DNA of 64,000 nt, from positions 1,488,001 to 1,552,000 of the forward strand of contig LSAX01000006.1 in NCBI GenBank assembly GCA_001557505.1. The letters run 5' to 3'. Below, in pieces: positions 12,781 to 24,557 of the stretch. The translations under genes were made by a program, and so were the position numbers. Numbering within the stretch: position 1 is the stretch's first letter; each line of letters begins with the position of its first letter. This DNA is from Reticulascus tulasneorum (lineage: Eukaryota; Ascomycota; Sordariomycetes; Glomerellales; Reticulascaceae). Under the pieces are notes generated by a model. That model saw nothing but the letters and a program-made list of their open reading frames with translations. It was not told where the DNA came from and made no database searches.

Positions 12781-15348
12781 CTTGCCAACAACACGCAGTT
12801 AAGGGACGAAAATGTCGGATCCTGGACGCAGAAAACCCCAATTGCCTTACACCAAGCTGGCTTGACCCAATTGGCTATACAGAAACCGCACGGCAGCGAT
12901 CAATCGCTTCACAGAATCCTGGTCTCGTTGGATATGTCAAGGGCGGTGAATTGCCAGGCTCTAAGAACTAGAACTAATTTTGGTGAAGCTTCAGGCAAGG
13001 AAGGGCGAGGGTGGAAATTTGGTAGAGGAGAGTTGTCATTGGCGCAAGAACTCGAGCATGATGGTAATGCAGCCTGTGATCAAGCCTTGCCAGATTATCT
13101 TGCAGCCGTGCCTCCGTTTAAAAAAATTTAGGTATCGCAAGTTCCAAATATTGCGGGTAGTGTACTTCGGACAGGGGTTCGCCGAGACTCGGGATGATGT
13201 CACGGCCAGCCCGTACAACATTATTGGAGGAACAATTGCGGGGTCATCTTCCGCTGTGATCGACTCAGGGTTCTGATGTTGTGCATACTGGACTTCACGT
13301 CTTCCATTCGCGGGACGAGGGCACCGCAGTAAATCCAAATATCACCAGGCCTTCTAAGTCAGTCAGTTTGGTTTTTTGAACCAGATAGTTTTAAATTGTA
13401 TTCAACTCACGTACCTAAGGATTTGACTCCTCAGTTTGCTTTCGCAGCAGAGACTGCTGCCACCCCACTGCCGGAGAACTCCGTCCAAATCTCCGACTTC
13501 GGGGGGAATGGCTAGCGCTTCAACGGGCTTTGACAAGCAATTGAAGCTGTGGGGATTTGTTTCTGTTCTCGGTCATGCTCTCCGAGAATCAGTCAGTACC
13601 TGACAGACGAAAGTCTGACAGCGTCCGAGAACATGTCAGTGACTGAGGGAAATTGGGACTTCAAGATCTGGTGAACTCTGAGGGTTGGACTGACATGTGA
13701 TAAACGAATCTCGATTTTCTGTGCACCAAGATGAAGAAATAGCGTGGTGTTGCATCTCAAGATGACAACTGTAGTGTATAATCATGCCGAAAATTCATGC
13801 CTCCGTACTTGTCGATGTTCTTGGTTCTCGTTTGATGCCTAAGGTAGTCTGCGGAGTCTTCCACCAGTGTCGCCATCACTAGACCATGTTCCGCTGTCAG
13901 CATATTGAGAGATCATTTCCTTCGTCATTTCGAAGCCGTCTCTACGCGATCAGAGAGTCGTAGAGATTATTCGAACTGTCCAACATATCTGTAGGCTCGC
14001 CGAAGTTGCCAGACATCGTGCGGATGGCTGCGTGCATTCGGGATCGCAAGGCTGATATCGAATCGTGGGTGTGTTGAGTGCCGGATTCTGAAAAGTGAAG
14101 AACTGGTGAGCGTGTCATAGACCCCTGCCGTTCCTTTCTATGATTTAGAGAGCTGACACGGGAAGCATGGGCCTAATCGTAGTTTATACCCTGTCGCATC
14201 TCAAATAGTCTATGACAAACGTGGTGTCTTGCACCACCACCACCAGAGCTCTATGACGTAGATTCGTCATTTAACATTGTAATTAAGCCAGAGGGAAAGA
14301 GGCAGTATACATAAGAGCACGGATCTCATCACCCGTACTAAACTATTGCATAACCGAGCCTGCCAGTCTCGGGTATCCAAGCCTCCAACTTTTGTCGCGG
14401 GAAATGAGACCAGTGTAGTCTACTTTTATGAGAGTTGATGGGGGATTCAGGATCACCTTGCTCTGAAATGCGAGCATCGGCTTTGGGTTTGACTGCGGCA
14501 ACTATTCGATTCACTACCATGCCTATTCTTTCTTGGCACTATCATGGCATTCATGTCTGGACCCGATTTATTCCCGTTTTGTGTGCCTATACCTCGGGGA
14601 TAATGTGGCCGCAAAGGTATACCTGGTATCCCCACGTCCGTACCGTTCTTAGGACTGCTCGAAGAATGGTATTCGTTTTATGTGGATCATCTGGGGTGTG
14701 ACACTGTCCCCATTGGAGTTAATGAGCCTCATATTTAGTACATTGGAGGCTTTGTCGATCTCCCCCACCCTTAGCTACTGGCCGACTACTTTGAAGGCTA
14801 GAATGCTCGCATGAGCAGGGATTCTACGAGAGGAATCGAAGTTTTTGAAACTTCGCCATGGAAACATCTTCTGAAGATCGCGTGGCCAGGCCAATCGGAT
14901 CGTTCTGGGCTATGTGGCAATTTACTGGTATCACCAGTTTCACTACATACCAAGGCATAGAGAATTACGGGGCACTCAAGTTAATATGTCCGAGCACATG
15001 AGCATCTCCCGCCATATCAACGTCGATGGCATGTCCGTTTCGGTTGTCTAAAATTAAGATCCTTGCGAGACAGGGGTTCGAGTCGTGTATCTAGAGTCCG
15101 TGCAAACACATGGTGAGGTATAAGTCGGGACGCCACTCTGAAGATCCATCCTTACTGAATATGGAAAACACTGTTCCAAGGAATCGGGGTCAAAAGGCAA
15201 AGGGACGCGCATAATAAATGTCCTGGCATCGAAGCCCCTCTGGTTGGTCATTGTCTAGTTCTCTGCCATAATCGCGTGGATATCGACGGACTAGATTTGG
15301 ATTTCAACAATCGATGCAAAAGTCGAACTTGAAGCCAGAAAGTTGACG
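12781..15348. other. Gene-poor stretch of 2.6 kb
   Basis: The first few hundred bases are probably the promoter of the glycerol kinase gene (minus). I could not build a gene in the rest: frames are short and broken on both strands. A small hairpin, CAGAC-GAAA-GTCTG, lies near 13600. A 10-nt match to a tRNA B box occurs at 15075-15084 without a foldable tRNA around it. The stretch could be decayed mobile or duplicated DNA, but nothing recognisable remains. Confidence 0.4.
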
Positions 15349-16690
15349 ATGTCGGACGGTGCTGTTCCAGTATTCCAAGACAATACGAATGTCGAAAGCA
15401 ACGGTGGGAAGGTTAACGGCGCAGTGTGGGCGCTCGTCACTATCGCAAGCATCTTCCTCGGTCTTCGTCTCTTTTGCAAGTATCAGTGTAAGAGAGGATT
15501 CTGGTGGGACGATCACATTTTAATAGCTTCATGGGTATGTTTATTTGACCCTCGTAGAAGATCAGAATGGCTGGATAGTATCGAATACTCACACAGAATG
15601 GCACAGATCAGCTTCATTATCAGCGCCATAATCCTGAGCGTCAACATTTCGGACGGGTTTGGACGCCATTCCGCAGACATTGATCCGGTAAATTTCGACG
15701 GCATTGGAATGCGTGGTTCAGTATTGGGCACATTCACCATCCTGGCATCGGTCTGGAGCAAGACATCTTTCGCTATCACACTTCTCCGTATCGCCGGGCG
15801 TCGACTCAAGATCGTTCTCTGGGTTATCATCGTGACAATGAACTTTTTGATGATGCTCAGTGCCTTGGTACAATGGATTCAGTGCAATCCTACTAGTAAG
15901 ATCTGGAACATTACAGAGCAGGGGACATGTTGGCCACAAAACGTCAATCTAGGCATTTCTATGGCCGCTGCTGGTTACTCTGCTTTGATGGACTTTTCTT
16001 TGGCGCTTCTCCCCTGGGTTATTCTGGCCAACTTGCAGATCAAGAAGAGGGAGAAGATTGGTATCGCCCTAGCCATGAGCATGGGAGTGTTGTAAGTCCA
16101 ACGATTCATGCTAACCAAAGACTTCTGCTGACAAGGTCGCAGTGCTGGTGCAACAGCTATCGTGAAATGTGTGAAGCTGAAGCTGCTCACAAGTGCCGAC
16201 TTTTCTTGTAAGCGGCCCACCCTAATAATTGATGTTCCTATCCACGATTTGGTCACTTTGATACTAACTTAGAAAAGTCGAGGGCGGCTCACTCATTACT
16301 TGGGCGGCTACAGAGATTTCAACAACCATCATCGCCGCGTCGATTCCCGTCTTACGTACTTTGATACGACGAGTCCGCAGCTCAGGTGGCAATACGGGAG
16401 CATACCACCGCTCAACCTCGCATTGGGACTCAGGCAGGAAGTCGCGGATCCCAGGATCCGGGCTGAACACGGTGACAGTTACTGTTACGGGGCGGAAGAG
16501 AGATGATCCATTTCATGACGCTGATAGTGACAATAACATCCTTGCTGGGATTGGTGACGGAAAAATTCTGAAGACTGCGGAGATTCATGTGGCATATGGG
16601 GATAGGAGTGAAAATGGCAGTATGACTTATGAGATGGATAGGATAAACACTCCACTTCACCGCCCTGATACCTCACTTTCAAGTAGATAA
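15349..16690 (+). CDS. PTH11-like seven-helix integral membrane protein (fungal rhodopsin-fold domain)
   Basis: Four exons, 15349-15534, 15607-16091, 16143-16207 and 16278-16690, give 382 residues. The first intron has no stop and a multiple-of-three length (72 nt), so an unspliced frame also looks open; removing it restores DDHILIASWISFIISA. Seven hydrophobic helices can be read: near GAVWALVTIASIFLGL, ILIASWISFIISAIIL, SKTSFAITLL, VLWVIIVTMNFLMM, AGYSALMDFSLALLPWVI, IGIALAMSMGVFAGAT and ITWAATEISTTIIAAS. The WWDDH loop after helix 1 and the ALLPW segment are typical of the fungal family that includes PTH11-type receptors. The CFEM domain of some PTH11 members is absent. The tail (about 90 residues) is polar and probably cytosolic. 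Family roles include surface and host sensing; the ligand here is unknown. Confidence 0.85.
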
Positions 16691-17563
16691 GGGTTGAAGA
16701 CAGAAAGTTACGATTTATGAATGGCATGTGTAATTCGAGGTATGAGATGCTATTGAAGCATCTGATGATCCCGTACTTTCTAGGTAACTGTTGGATCGGA
16801 ATCGTAAGAGCCAAACTTCAATCATCACATAATGCTATTACCCATGAGCCTCGGTTACGACATCCTGCTGTATGGACTAATGATTCACTCGCTGCTAAAT
16901 CTGTGAGGATTGAAATCACTGTTGCGCCGACTCTAGGTAGCATACAATCACATCTGGTTGCTGCAGTTTTAGCTAGAGTTGCCTATTTCGAATTGGCATC
17001 CAAACCATTTAAAGTGGAGAGACTGGGCAGAGCGAGACGGTAGAGAAACTATCCTGGCGCTGGTCTTGTGTGTTACCGTGGATCTGAACATATGCCATCA
17101 CCTGATGTCTAGGGTCCCGCATGGTTTGAGTTTGACATACCGTGCTATAATGGGAATGCCTTCAGCCAACATTAGCAGTGTTTATGTGCAGCTCATCCTC
17201 ACCATCATGTCATCCGCCACGAGTTATGATAGCCTTGAGATAGAATCCCAACAGTCCATAGATGGACTGTTGCGCAGTTAATTGTTAGGCTGGGCTATCA
17301 AGTTCAAGAGCCTACTTTGACACTTTTCCGTCGCCATTTCTGTTGAAGGCTGACATCTTTACTGGTATTGGCTGACGAGCCATTCGCTCTGCAACATTGG
17401 GATCTCTGCATGGCTGCATGTCTGCTAACCAGCTGGCCGCTTATCGACCCTATCATGCCCGAGTCTCCCAACTCTCATTCTCCTTGCATATCTTCTCGGG
17501 TCGGCCACGGTGGACGGTATTGCTGTTGAAGCTTCATCTTTCAGTCGCCCCTTTACCGCCCCT
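16691..17563. other. Convergent intergenic region
   Basis: This lies between the stop codons of the PTH11-like gene and OPI3. I see no supportable gene. Short frames lack conserved motifs or splice logic. Confidence 0.4.
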
Positions 17564-18373
17564 TTACCGCCCCTTCTTTCCACCTTTTGCGGCTGCACGG
17601 GCTCGTTCGCGCTTCGCATATATCCCAGCAGTAAACGGATTCTCAAATCGGAGAGCAACAAGGTAGACCGTCAGCACCCAAGCCGTGATAAGAATCCCAG
17701 CAGGCTTGCTATATACCAGAGCCGAACCCAGGAAGCTCATCGTTGATCCGTAATACATTGGCGCATCGGTGATGTTGAAAGGGAACCCGGTAACGATGTC
17801 GTCCATGAGAATACCGAAGTAGTCGCCCAAGAACGTGCCAGTAATTCCCAAAGCCCATGTCGAGGAAATGACGAGAATATTTCCGCAGGCCAGGAGGGCA
17901 TAGCCTACATATGTGGCTGCTGGCGTGTCAAGAAGCGGGTGGGACGGTTGGAATCGGAGCGCTCGTTCGTAGAATAAGTCGCGAACAATACCGAGAGAGA
18001 ATATAGTTGCTGCGAGAGCGTAGCAAGCTGTGCGAGATCGTCCTCCGAAGAGCTTGGTTAAGACCTTGTTATGGTACTCTGGTCGTGGATGTTAGGTGGC
18101 ACGGCCACAGTTACTGGCCAGTCAACGAACCTTGTCTCGCTACAATACTAGTATAATTGTCAGCATAAGCATACTCGCATCTAGAATAGATGCCACCTAC
18201 TTCCAGAACAGAGGATTGAAAGCAATAGAAGCGGCCGAAACTATTACCACTCCCGGTCAGTAAATGTGTCTTCTGCAAATCATGTGCCACAGAAGCCAGA
18301 TGCGCATACTCAACAAGCTCTTCTGGTCAAAATCGACCAGACCCTTGGGTTGTGCCACAGTGACAGGAGCCAT
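17564..18373 (-). CDS. OPI3: Phosphatidyl-N-methylethanolamine N-methyltransferase
   Basis: A class VI/PEMT-type membrane methyltransferase that performs the last two methylations of phosphatidylethanolamine to phosphatidylcholine in the ER, with S-adenosylmethionine as donor. Minus-strand exons 18310-18373, 18201-18249, 18131-18147 and 17564-18078 give 214 residues, close to the family's usual 200-210. The third exon is only 17 nt. Joining restores FNPLFWNIVARQEYHNK, conserved in the family. Further marks are LFGGRSRTACYALAATIFSLG, the GTFLGDYFGILMD loop, and NPFTAGIY near the C-terminus followed by a basic tail. Several hydrophobic helices are visible. The start (MAPVTVAQPKG) is the first ATG of the frame. 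The donor after the 17-nt exon (GTTCGT) is weak but required by phase. Confidence 0.92.
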
Positions 18374-18745
18374 TCTAACTTTTATGATTCAATCAAAACA
18401 AAACCGCAAATCTATAGCAGATCAATTGAAGTACTAAAGACAAATGACTCCGGACGTAACCAAGCAAGGTAGAGATTTGCAAACCTGGGGTTGTTGAAGC
18501 TTTTATCCACTCCAGCTTGGTGGGACACTTGGCCATAGCGTCATCTTGCATGGGGGTCTCGAAATATTACATAAGCATCGATGAGTGGGGTTGGAGAGTT
18601 TTCACGGGCTTGCTATCCTTATCGATAAGCCAGAGAAAAAAAAGTTCTTGAAAGGCGGGATACCTTGCGAAGGTCTTCAACGAACACCAATTCCTCGTCA
18701 ATTTCACCTACAGAACAAAACTCCAACGTTTAGTTCGCTGCCACA
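18374..18745. promoter_or_regulatory. Divergent promoter region of OPI3 and NOP2
   Basis: These 372 nt separate two head-to-head genes and must carry both promoters. An A-rich patch (about 18630-18645) lies about 100 nt before NOP2. I recognise no specific factor site with confidence. Confidence 0.45.
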
Positions 18746-21700
18746 ATGGGTGTAGGACGTCGCATGGGAAAGAAGCAGGGCGCCCCCGAGCCCCTGTCCA
18801 AAGAACATTTCGCCAGACTCAAGCGCAAAGCTGGTCTACCAGTCGACGATGAACCGCAAGAGAAAGCGCCCTACAGCAAAAGGCGTAGGACCTCAAACCA
18901 GACAGAGCTGAAGAAACCCAACGGCAAGAACAGAGAGTCAGCAAAAGTAAAGCAAGCCAATGGTTCGAAGGCGAGTTCAAATGGGACCAGCAAGAAGACG
19001 GGCAGCTCTAAGGCCAAGGCCCCATTGCCTGAGCTTGATTCGGACGAGGACATGGACGACGAGTTTGACCTGGATGACAAAGATGATGAGCTTTTGGAGC
19101 TGGGAATCGATAAACTGGACGGAAAGAAACTTGGTGATAACTTCATCGGGTCTGACGACGAGTCCTTAGTCGATTCTGAGGAAGAGTTCGAAAACAAAAA
19201 GGAGCAGTTCGTATTCTCCGACGACGAAGACGAAGACGACTCCGAAAGAGAAGAGAAGCTCACAGCGGCAAATATTGAGGGGCTGTCAAGAAAGCTTGAC
19301 GATGAATTGGAGGAAGACAGGGCCGCCGCTGAGGCGGAACTCCAGGAGATGGGACTACAAACCAATATTGAGGGCGGAGCTGAGGATGAAGGTGACGACG
19401 AGATCATCGCTAAGAGCAAATCTATTCTCGCACCCGATTTGCAACTGCTGCGACAGCGGATTACGGATACAATCAGGATACTGGATGACTTCAAGAACAC
19501 CAATCCTGAGCGGTCACGAGCCGAGTACCGAACCCAGCTCCTCAATGATATCTGCGCCGTACGTATCCTTTCTTTTGTGCCCAGCAACATGGCATTGGGC
19601 AGGCGAGAAATCTCAAACATTTAGAGACCAGTCTTGAGACATTGTTACTATTGCACATCATAACCCCTCATCCAAGGAGAAAATACTGACATTGGTGGAC
19701 CTTCTAGTACTACAACTATAGTCCTTACCTAGCGGAGAAGTTGTATAACCTTTTCACCCCACGGGAAGCCTTCGCATTCTTCGAGGCAAATGAAACGCCC
19801 CGTCCTATTGTCATTCGCACCAACACCCTACGAACCCACAGGAGAGACCTTGCCCAGGCACTGGTAAGTTTATCTTGACTCAGATCTCAATCAAATCCCC
19901 GCAGCTCTGGGACTCACATACTTCCAACAATACTTTCTGAGCTCTTGAGGCACTTGAGGCACTTGCAGATTTCCCACAATCCTTTCCACGAAAAAATAGA
20001 GCTGATACAGATGGGATAGATCAACCGCGGTGTTACACTCGAGCCAGTTGGCAAATGGAGCAAAGTTGGCCTGCAAGTGTTTGAATCGTCAATCCCACTT
20101 GGTGCGAGCCCTGAGTACCTCGCGGGCCACTACATCCTCCAAGCCGCGTCGTCCTTCTTGCCTGTCATGGCACTGGCACCTCAGCCGTATGTTGTCCCTG
20201 CTCTTTATCTTTGTTCCCCTTTACACAGGTGCAAAGCCGCGAAACGCTTGAGATGGTCTCCATTTGGCTCGATTATTCTTGATTCCACTTCAATCATAGT
20301 CGTTTCGAAAAGAAAGAAGAAAAAGCTAACGAACTTTGCCAGGAATGAACGAGTCCTGGATATGGCCGCTGCGCCAGGCGGAAAGACAACTCATTGTGCT
20401 GCCTTGATGAAGGTGAGATAGCCTTTACTTCTACCGTTCCGCATCCTACTATTAACACCGAGAAGAATACAGGTGTCATCTTTGCCAATGATCCGAATAA
20501 GGCCCGTGCTAAAGTAAGTCATCCATGAAGGAGACAAACATGCTTAAACTAACAAGAAAAGGGTCTCATTGGCAATGTGCATCGTTTGGGGGCTACAGTA
20601 AGTAAATTCCTTTTCATAAGACATCTGTCTTTCTTCGCCTCCGAGTTACCAGGTCAAGAAGATCGAAACTAACAGAGTTTACTAGAATGTTGTTGTGTGC
20701 TCTCATGATGCCAGGGAGTTTCCCCGCGTGATGGGTGGCTTTGATCGAGTTTTACTTGACGCTCCATGCTCAGGTGAGCGGTCTAGGCGTGGTAATACAG
20801 GTGGCAGTTGAATCTAACTTTAGGTGCGAAACAGGTACTGGTGTCATCGCCAAGGACCCAAGCGTCAAGACCAATAAGACCGAGAAGGATTTTGAAGGTT
20901 CGTGTCGAATCTAGACCAATACTCTAACGTCTACTGACCCTCGATTAGTCCTGCCGCATACACAAAAACAGCTTCTGTTGGCGGCCATTGACTCCGTTAA
21001 CCATGCTAGTAAAACCGGTGGGTATGTTGCATACTCAACATGTAGCGTCACCGTGGAAGAGAAGTAAGTCTAAACTCCGTTGGCCTTTTTCCTTTCGGTG
21101 ACAGTTATCTCTACAACATTCACGAGGTCTGAATGGTGGAGATAAGACTGGCGGTCAGCGATAATTGTAGAGGCTGAGACTCTTGGGCTTCGGCTTCAAG
21201 ATTGCATTCTTCTAACTTGACAAAATCACATGCTGACTTGAAACCCTTTAAAGCGAGCAAGTCGTTGCGTACGCCCTCTCCCGACGCCCCAACGTCAAGC
21301 TCGTCGATACTGGGCTCAGCTTTGGCAAGGAAGGGTTCACGTCATACATGGGAAAGACCTTCGATCCATCTCTCAAGCTCACGCGGAGGTACTATCCCCA
21401 TACGTATAATGTTGACGGTTTCTTTGTCGCACTATTCAAGAAGACTGGTCCTACACCCCCCAACGCTGTGTTGGCCCCGGAGAAAAAGATCCAAGGCGCC
21501 TCTTCTTCTGTTGCTTCCGCGACGGTCGAATTTATTGACAGGACGCCTATTGCAGAGGATGAGGAGGACAAGGGCGAACAGAGCGACTTGAGCGGGTTCG
21601 ATGAAGAGGAGGACACGCAGTACATGGAGCGCGCAAACAGAAATGCCATGCGCCGAAGAGGACTGGATCCTCGGACACTCGATCGCAAGGCATCCAAGGA

Positions 21701-22073
21701 GAGACTTAATGGGAAGGGGAATGAGTCGAAGGGGGACGAGGCGAAAGTTACGGACACGAACGGGAAGGAGACTAAGAGCAAGGAGACCAAGGTGAAGGAA
21801 CCCAAAGTGAAGGAACCCAAAGTGAAGGAACCCAAAGTGAAGGAACCCAAAGTGAAGGAACCCAAAGTGAAGGAACTCAAAGTGAAGGAACCCAAGACGA
21901 AGGAACCCAAGACGAAGGAACCCAAGGCGAAAGAACCCAAGGTGAAGGAAACTAAACCGAAGGAGAACGACGCGAAGGAGACTAAGCTGGAGGCCAAGTT
22001 AAAGGAGACCAAGCTGGGTGAGCCCAAGGGGAAGGAGGCGAAGAGGTCGAGGAGTAAAGCGCCTTCTAACTAA
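18746..22073 (+). CDS. NOP2: 25S rRNA (cytosine-C5) methyltransferase, Nop2 family
   Basis: A nucleolar Nol1/Nop2/Sun methyltransferase needed for 60S subunit assembly and methylation of a cytosine in large-subunit rRNA. Ten exons: 18746-19558, 19708-19863, 20020-20186, 20343-20412, 20466-20513, 20562-20597, 20686-20773, 20835-20897, 20949-21063, 21254-22073 (791 residues). Residues 1-240 are basic then strongly acidic, typical of nucleolar proteins. The catalytic half shows [13 protein letters not shown], the SAM motif [13 protein letters not shown], motif [17 protein letters not shown] with the release cysteine, and motif [13 protein letters not shown] with the nucleophile cysteine. The end of the methyltransferase is [18 protein letters not shown]. 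The C-terminal tail is an expanded Lys/Glu/Pro repeat described separately. Exons 5 and 6 are 48 and 36 nt. The family assignment is firm. Confidence 0.94.
21792..21958 (+). repeat. 15-bp coding minisatellite (KEPKV units) in NOP2
   Basis: A 15-nt unit of the form GTGAAGGAACCCAAA is repeated in frame about ten to eleven times, the first five or six copies nearly identical and later ones drifting (GACGAAGGAACCCAA, then more divergent). It encodes K-E-P-K-V/T units in the C-terminal tail of NOP2. Near-identity of adjacent copies points to recent slippage or unequal exchange. Copy number is likely to vary between strains. Confidence 0.9.
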
Positions 22074-22870
22074 AGTAAGTGAGGCTGTCAGTCTGGCGTC
22101 AAGGAAAGGGAAAATAGAAAACTTGCTTTGATATGTGCCAAATGACTACAGCTGCTTTGTAACGTGACATAACCTATACTAAATACTAGAACCATGATCC
22201 TGAGGGCCATCTCGCCCAGTTCTCACCTCGTTCAATTTCATCACGTAAGCCTCGGATATTCTGGTGTGCTTGATAGTGGGCATATTTCATAACCTCGTAT
22301 CAGTACGAATAGTGGAATGCGAGGCCGACAGAAAAGAATTCACCACAAGCTACGTTCGCTCACAGTCGTTCATATTTCGCCAGTGAAAGATTTATGGGCT
22401 CGATCCAGACCTCCACAGTACTAGCTACAGATTTTCTAGTCGGATTCTCGAATATTCACATCGATGTTTCTGTAGTCTTCTATGTTTGCCCGGATCCCTT
22501 GGCAGTTGGTGTCTGATACTCAGATGCAGTCCCGCACCACCTATTCCTGGGGTTTGAGCAGCTAAACGAACATTCGGGACACAGGCAGCGCTGGGCGGCG
22601 TGCACATTTGAGTCCTAGATTCACCGATTCAAGTCCTATTGGGCACCATCGGCATCCAAAAAGCAACAACAATATCTTTGCTACCCATTTCTTTATTGAG
22701 CATGTGTACCTAGGTAAGAGAGGCATCTCCACGACGCTTTAAATTCAACCAAGCCATCCCATCCTAAGCTGTAGAAGCTCGCTAACGCCGGCGTAGTTCC
22801 TTCCAAAATACTTCGTCAAATCTCATCCCGAGGCGCATCACAATTGATATCGGCGCTCCTTCACAGCACG
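22074..22870. other. Convergent intergenic region between NOP2 and RXT2
   Basis: I see no gene in these 797 nt. The palindromic word TACCTAGGTA occurs at 22707-22716 (see findings). The remainder should hold the two 3' UTRs. Confidence 0.4.
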
Positions 22871-24557
22871 CTATCTACGATTCCTAGTTTTCTTTGTCGT
22901 CGGTCCTGTGTCTTCCTCCTCATCATCCTGCCCTTTCCTTAGGTCTTCTGTCAAACCCCACTCGTCTTTGTCATACCAGTCCTCGCCATCCGACATGTCG
23001 CGGTTCGTACCACTATGAGCCTCCGCCTTTGACCATTTTAGGACTGTCTTTCGGAGGCGGTCTGCCTTGAGCAATCCCTCATAAAGCTTGCTGGCTCCAC
23101 GGCAGACTTCCTCCTGTTTCTGGACGTAAAGTGCCAGCAATCGCCGTATGTCTTCAGCCTCTTGTTCTGGTAGTCCCAGATCTCGATCCGGCCGCGCTTG
23201 GAGCGGTGGTAAGAAAAAGGGATGAATGAACATCCCATCCATCGAATCTGATGTGATTGACATGGCCTGTGTCCCATTCATTTCCGAGGGGACATGCACC
23301 AGAGCATGGGATGCATCGTCCTGATGCATATCGACGTCTCCTCCATCGGAAGCATGCTGCGTGCCGCTACTTATGGCGATAGCCCCTTTCTCGTTGCCCA
23401 GCCGGACGGTATCGAGCTCTCCAGGCGCTTTTGTGGCGCTGTTTCCATTGGCCGTTGGCTGGACCTCGAGCTGAGAGTCCGAGCCCCCATTGGCCTTTTT
23501 ATCTCGTTCGAGCTCCTTGGGGCTTTTCCGACTTGGTGCCTTCTTTCCATTACTGGATTCTGGGTCCTCGGCTTCTTTTGCATCAGCATCTACCATTGAG
23601 ACATCTGCTGCTGCGGTTTCATCAGCATCCGCTGAACCGTCTTGAGGCTGGTTGGCGGCTGCAGAATCTCCGTTTGCGGAACCCAGTATCTGGTCTGACT
23701 TGGTATCTCCGTTCAGGGTTGACGGCGATATTCCTTCGAGCTCTCCTGTTGTAGATGGTTTCCCATCACGCAACAGATTCCGTGCGACATAATCGTCGGA
23801 GTAGAAGTCAACGTCGTTGGGCCCCAGCATCATCCCGCTTGGTACCCATGTATAATCGCCGCAAAGTTTCGTCAGCAAGTGTCTTACCCTCCACAGGGCC
23901 TTATTCTCTTTTCGCATGATATCGCAGCTCTGGTCTGAGAGCTCGGTCAGCATCTTTGTTGTGAATGGTTTCGAGATCGTGGGATGGGTTGGGAGGTCTG
24001 TCGATGCAGTCAATGGTGCGAGAACCTCTGCTTCAAGTTAGCAACAAGACTAGTTTGCGATGGAAGCATTACTAACGCTCGAGTCGAATGTTGGCATAGG
24101 GGTCCAGTTCTGCCGCAGCGGCCACGGCGTCTTGAACGCGTTCGTCGTCGTCGTCGCTCTCAATCTCGTATCCATCGTCGTCCATGAGAGGAGGATTACG
24201 ACTGATTATTGTACGGCGGTGGCCTGCGTAGTCGATTACCTGGCAGTCGGTTAGCTATGGTTGCCCGTCACTTCTGACCGAGTCTGAGCGAGTGTTGGAC
24301 GTGCCTGTTTGTAAACTTCGGGTCCTGACGGAGGCGCCAATTGCCCCTGACGAGCGAAAAGGGCTCTCTTCTTGAGCTTGTGGCCGCGATTGCCAAAGTA
24401 TTCAATTGAGTCGTCTGAGTCGGATTCTGTCGTAGACCAGAAACGTTAGTGACGGCCCAACGGAAAGAAACGTGATGTTCTCACCATAAGCTTTCCGTTT
24501 CAATGCCTTCTTCATGCTAGCTACCGTCTCCCCGAAGAGTATTTGTTGCGTCGCCAT
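22871..24557 (-). CDS. RXT2: Rxt2-like subunit of the Rpd3L histone deacetylase complex
   Basis: Rxt2 is a subunit of the large Rpd3/Sin3 histone deacetylase complex in the nucleus. Minus-strand exons 24485-24557, 24305-24426, 24077-24239 and 22871-24027 give 504 residues. The N-terminus MATQQILFGETVASMKKALKRKAY, followed by SDSDDSIEYFGNRGHKLKKRA, matches the Rxt2 N-terminal domain. A second conserved block runs through AGHRRTIISRNPPLMDDDGYE and ELDPYANIRLEQVLAPLTASTDLPTHP. The centre is acidic and low complexity, and the C-terminal part (DLGLPEQEAEDIRRLLALYVQKQEE) looks helical. The second intron needs either a GC donor (CAG|GCACGT, keeping VYKQ) or a GTTTAC donor that deletes VYKQ; I chose the GC donor because of remembered conservation, so this junction is uncertain. 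Confidence 0.84.

Noticed and set aside
15075..15084. A tRNA B-box-like decamer (GGTTCGAGTC)
   Set aside because: The flanks do not pair as a T-stem and no A box or cloverleaf can be formed, so no tRNA is called.
21792..21958. The regular short repeat as a CRISPR array
   Set aside because: Units are contiguous 15-mers without spacers, in frame within a eukaryotic protein gene.
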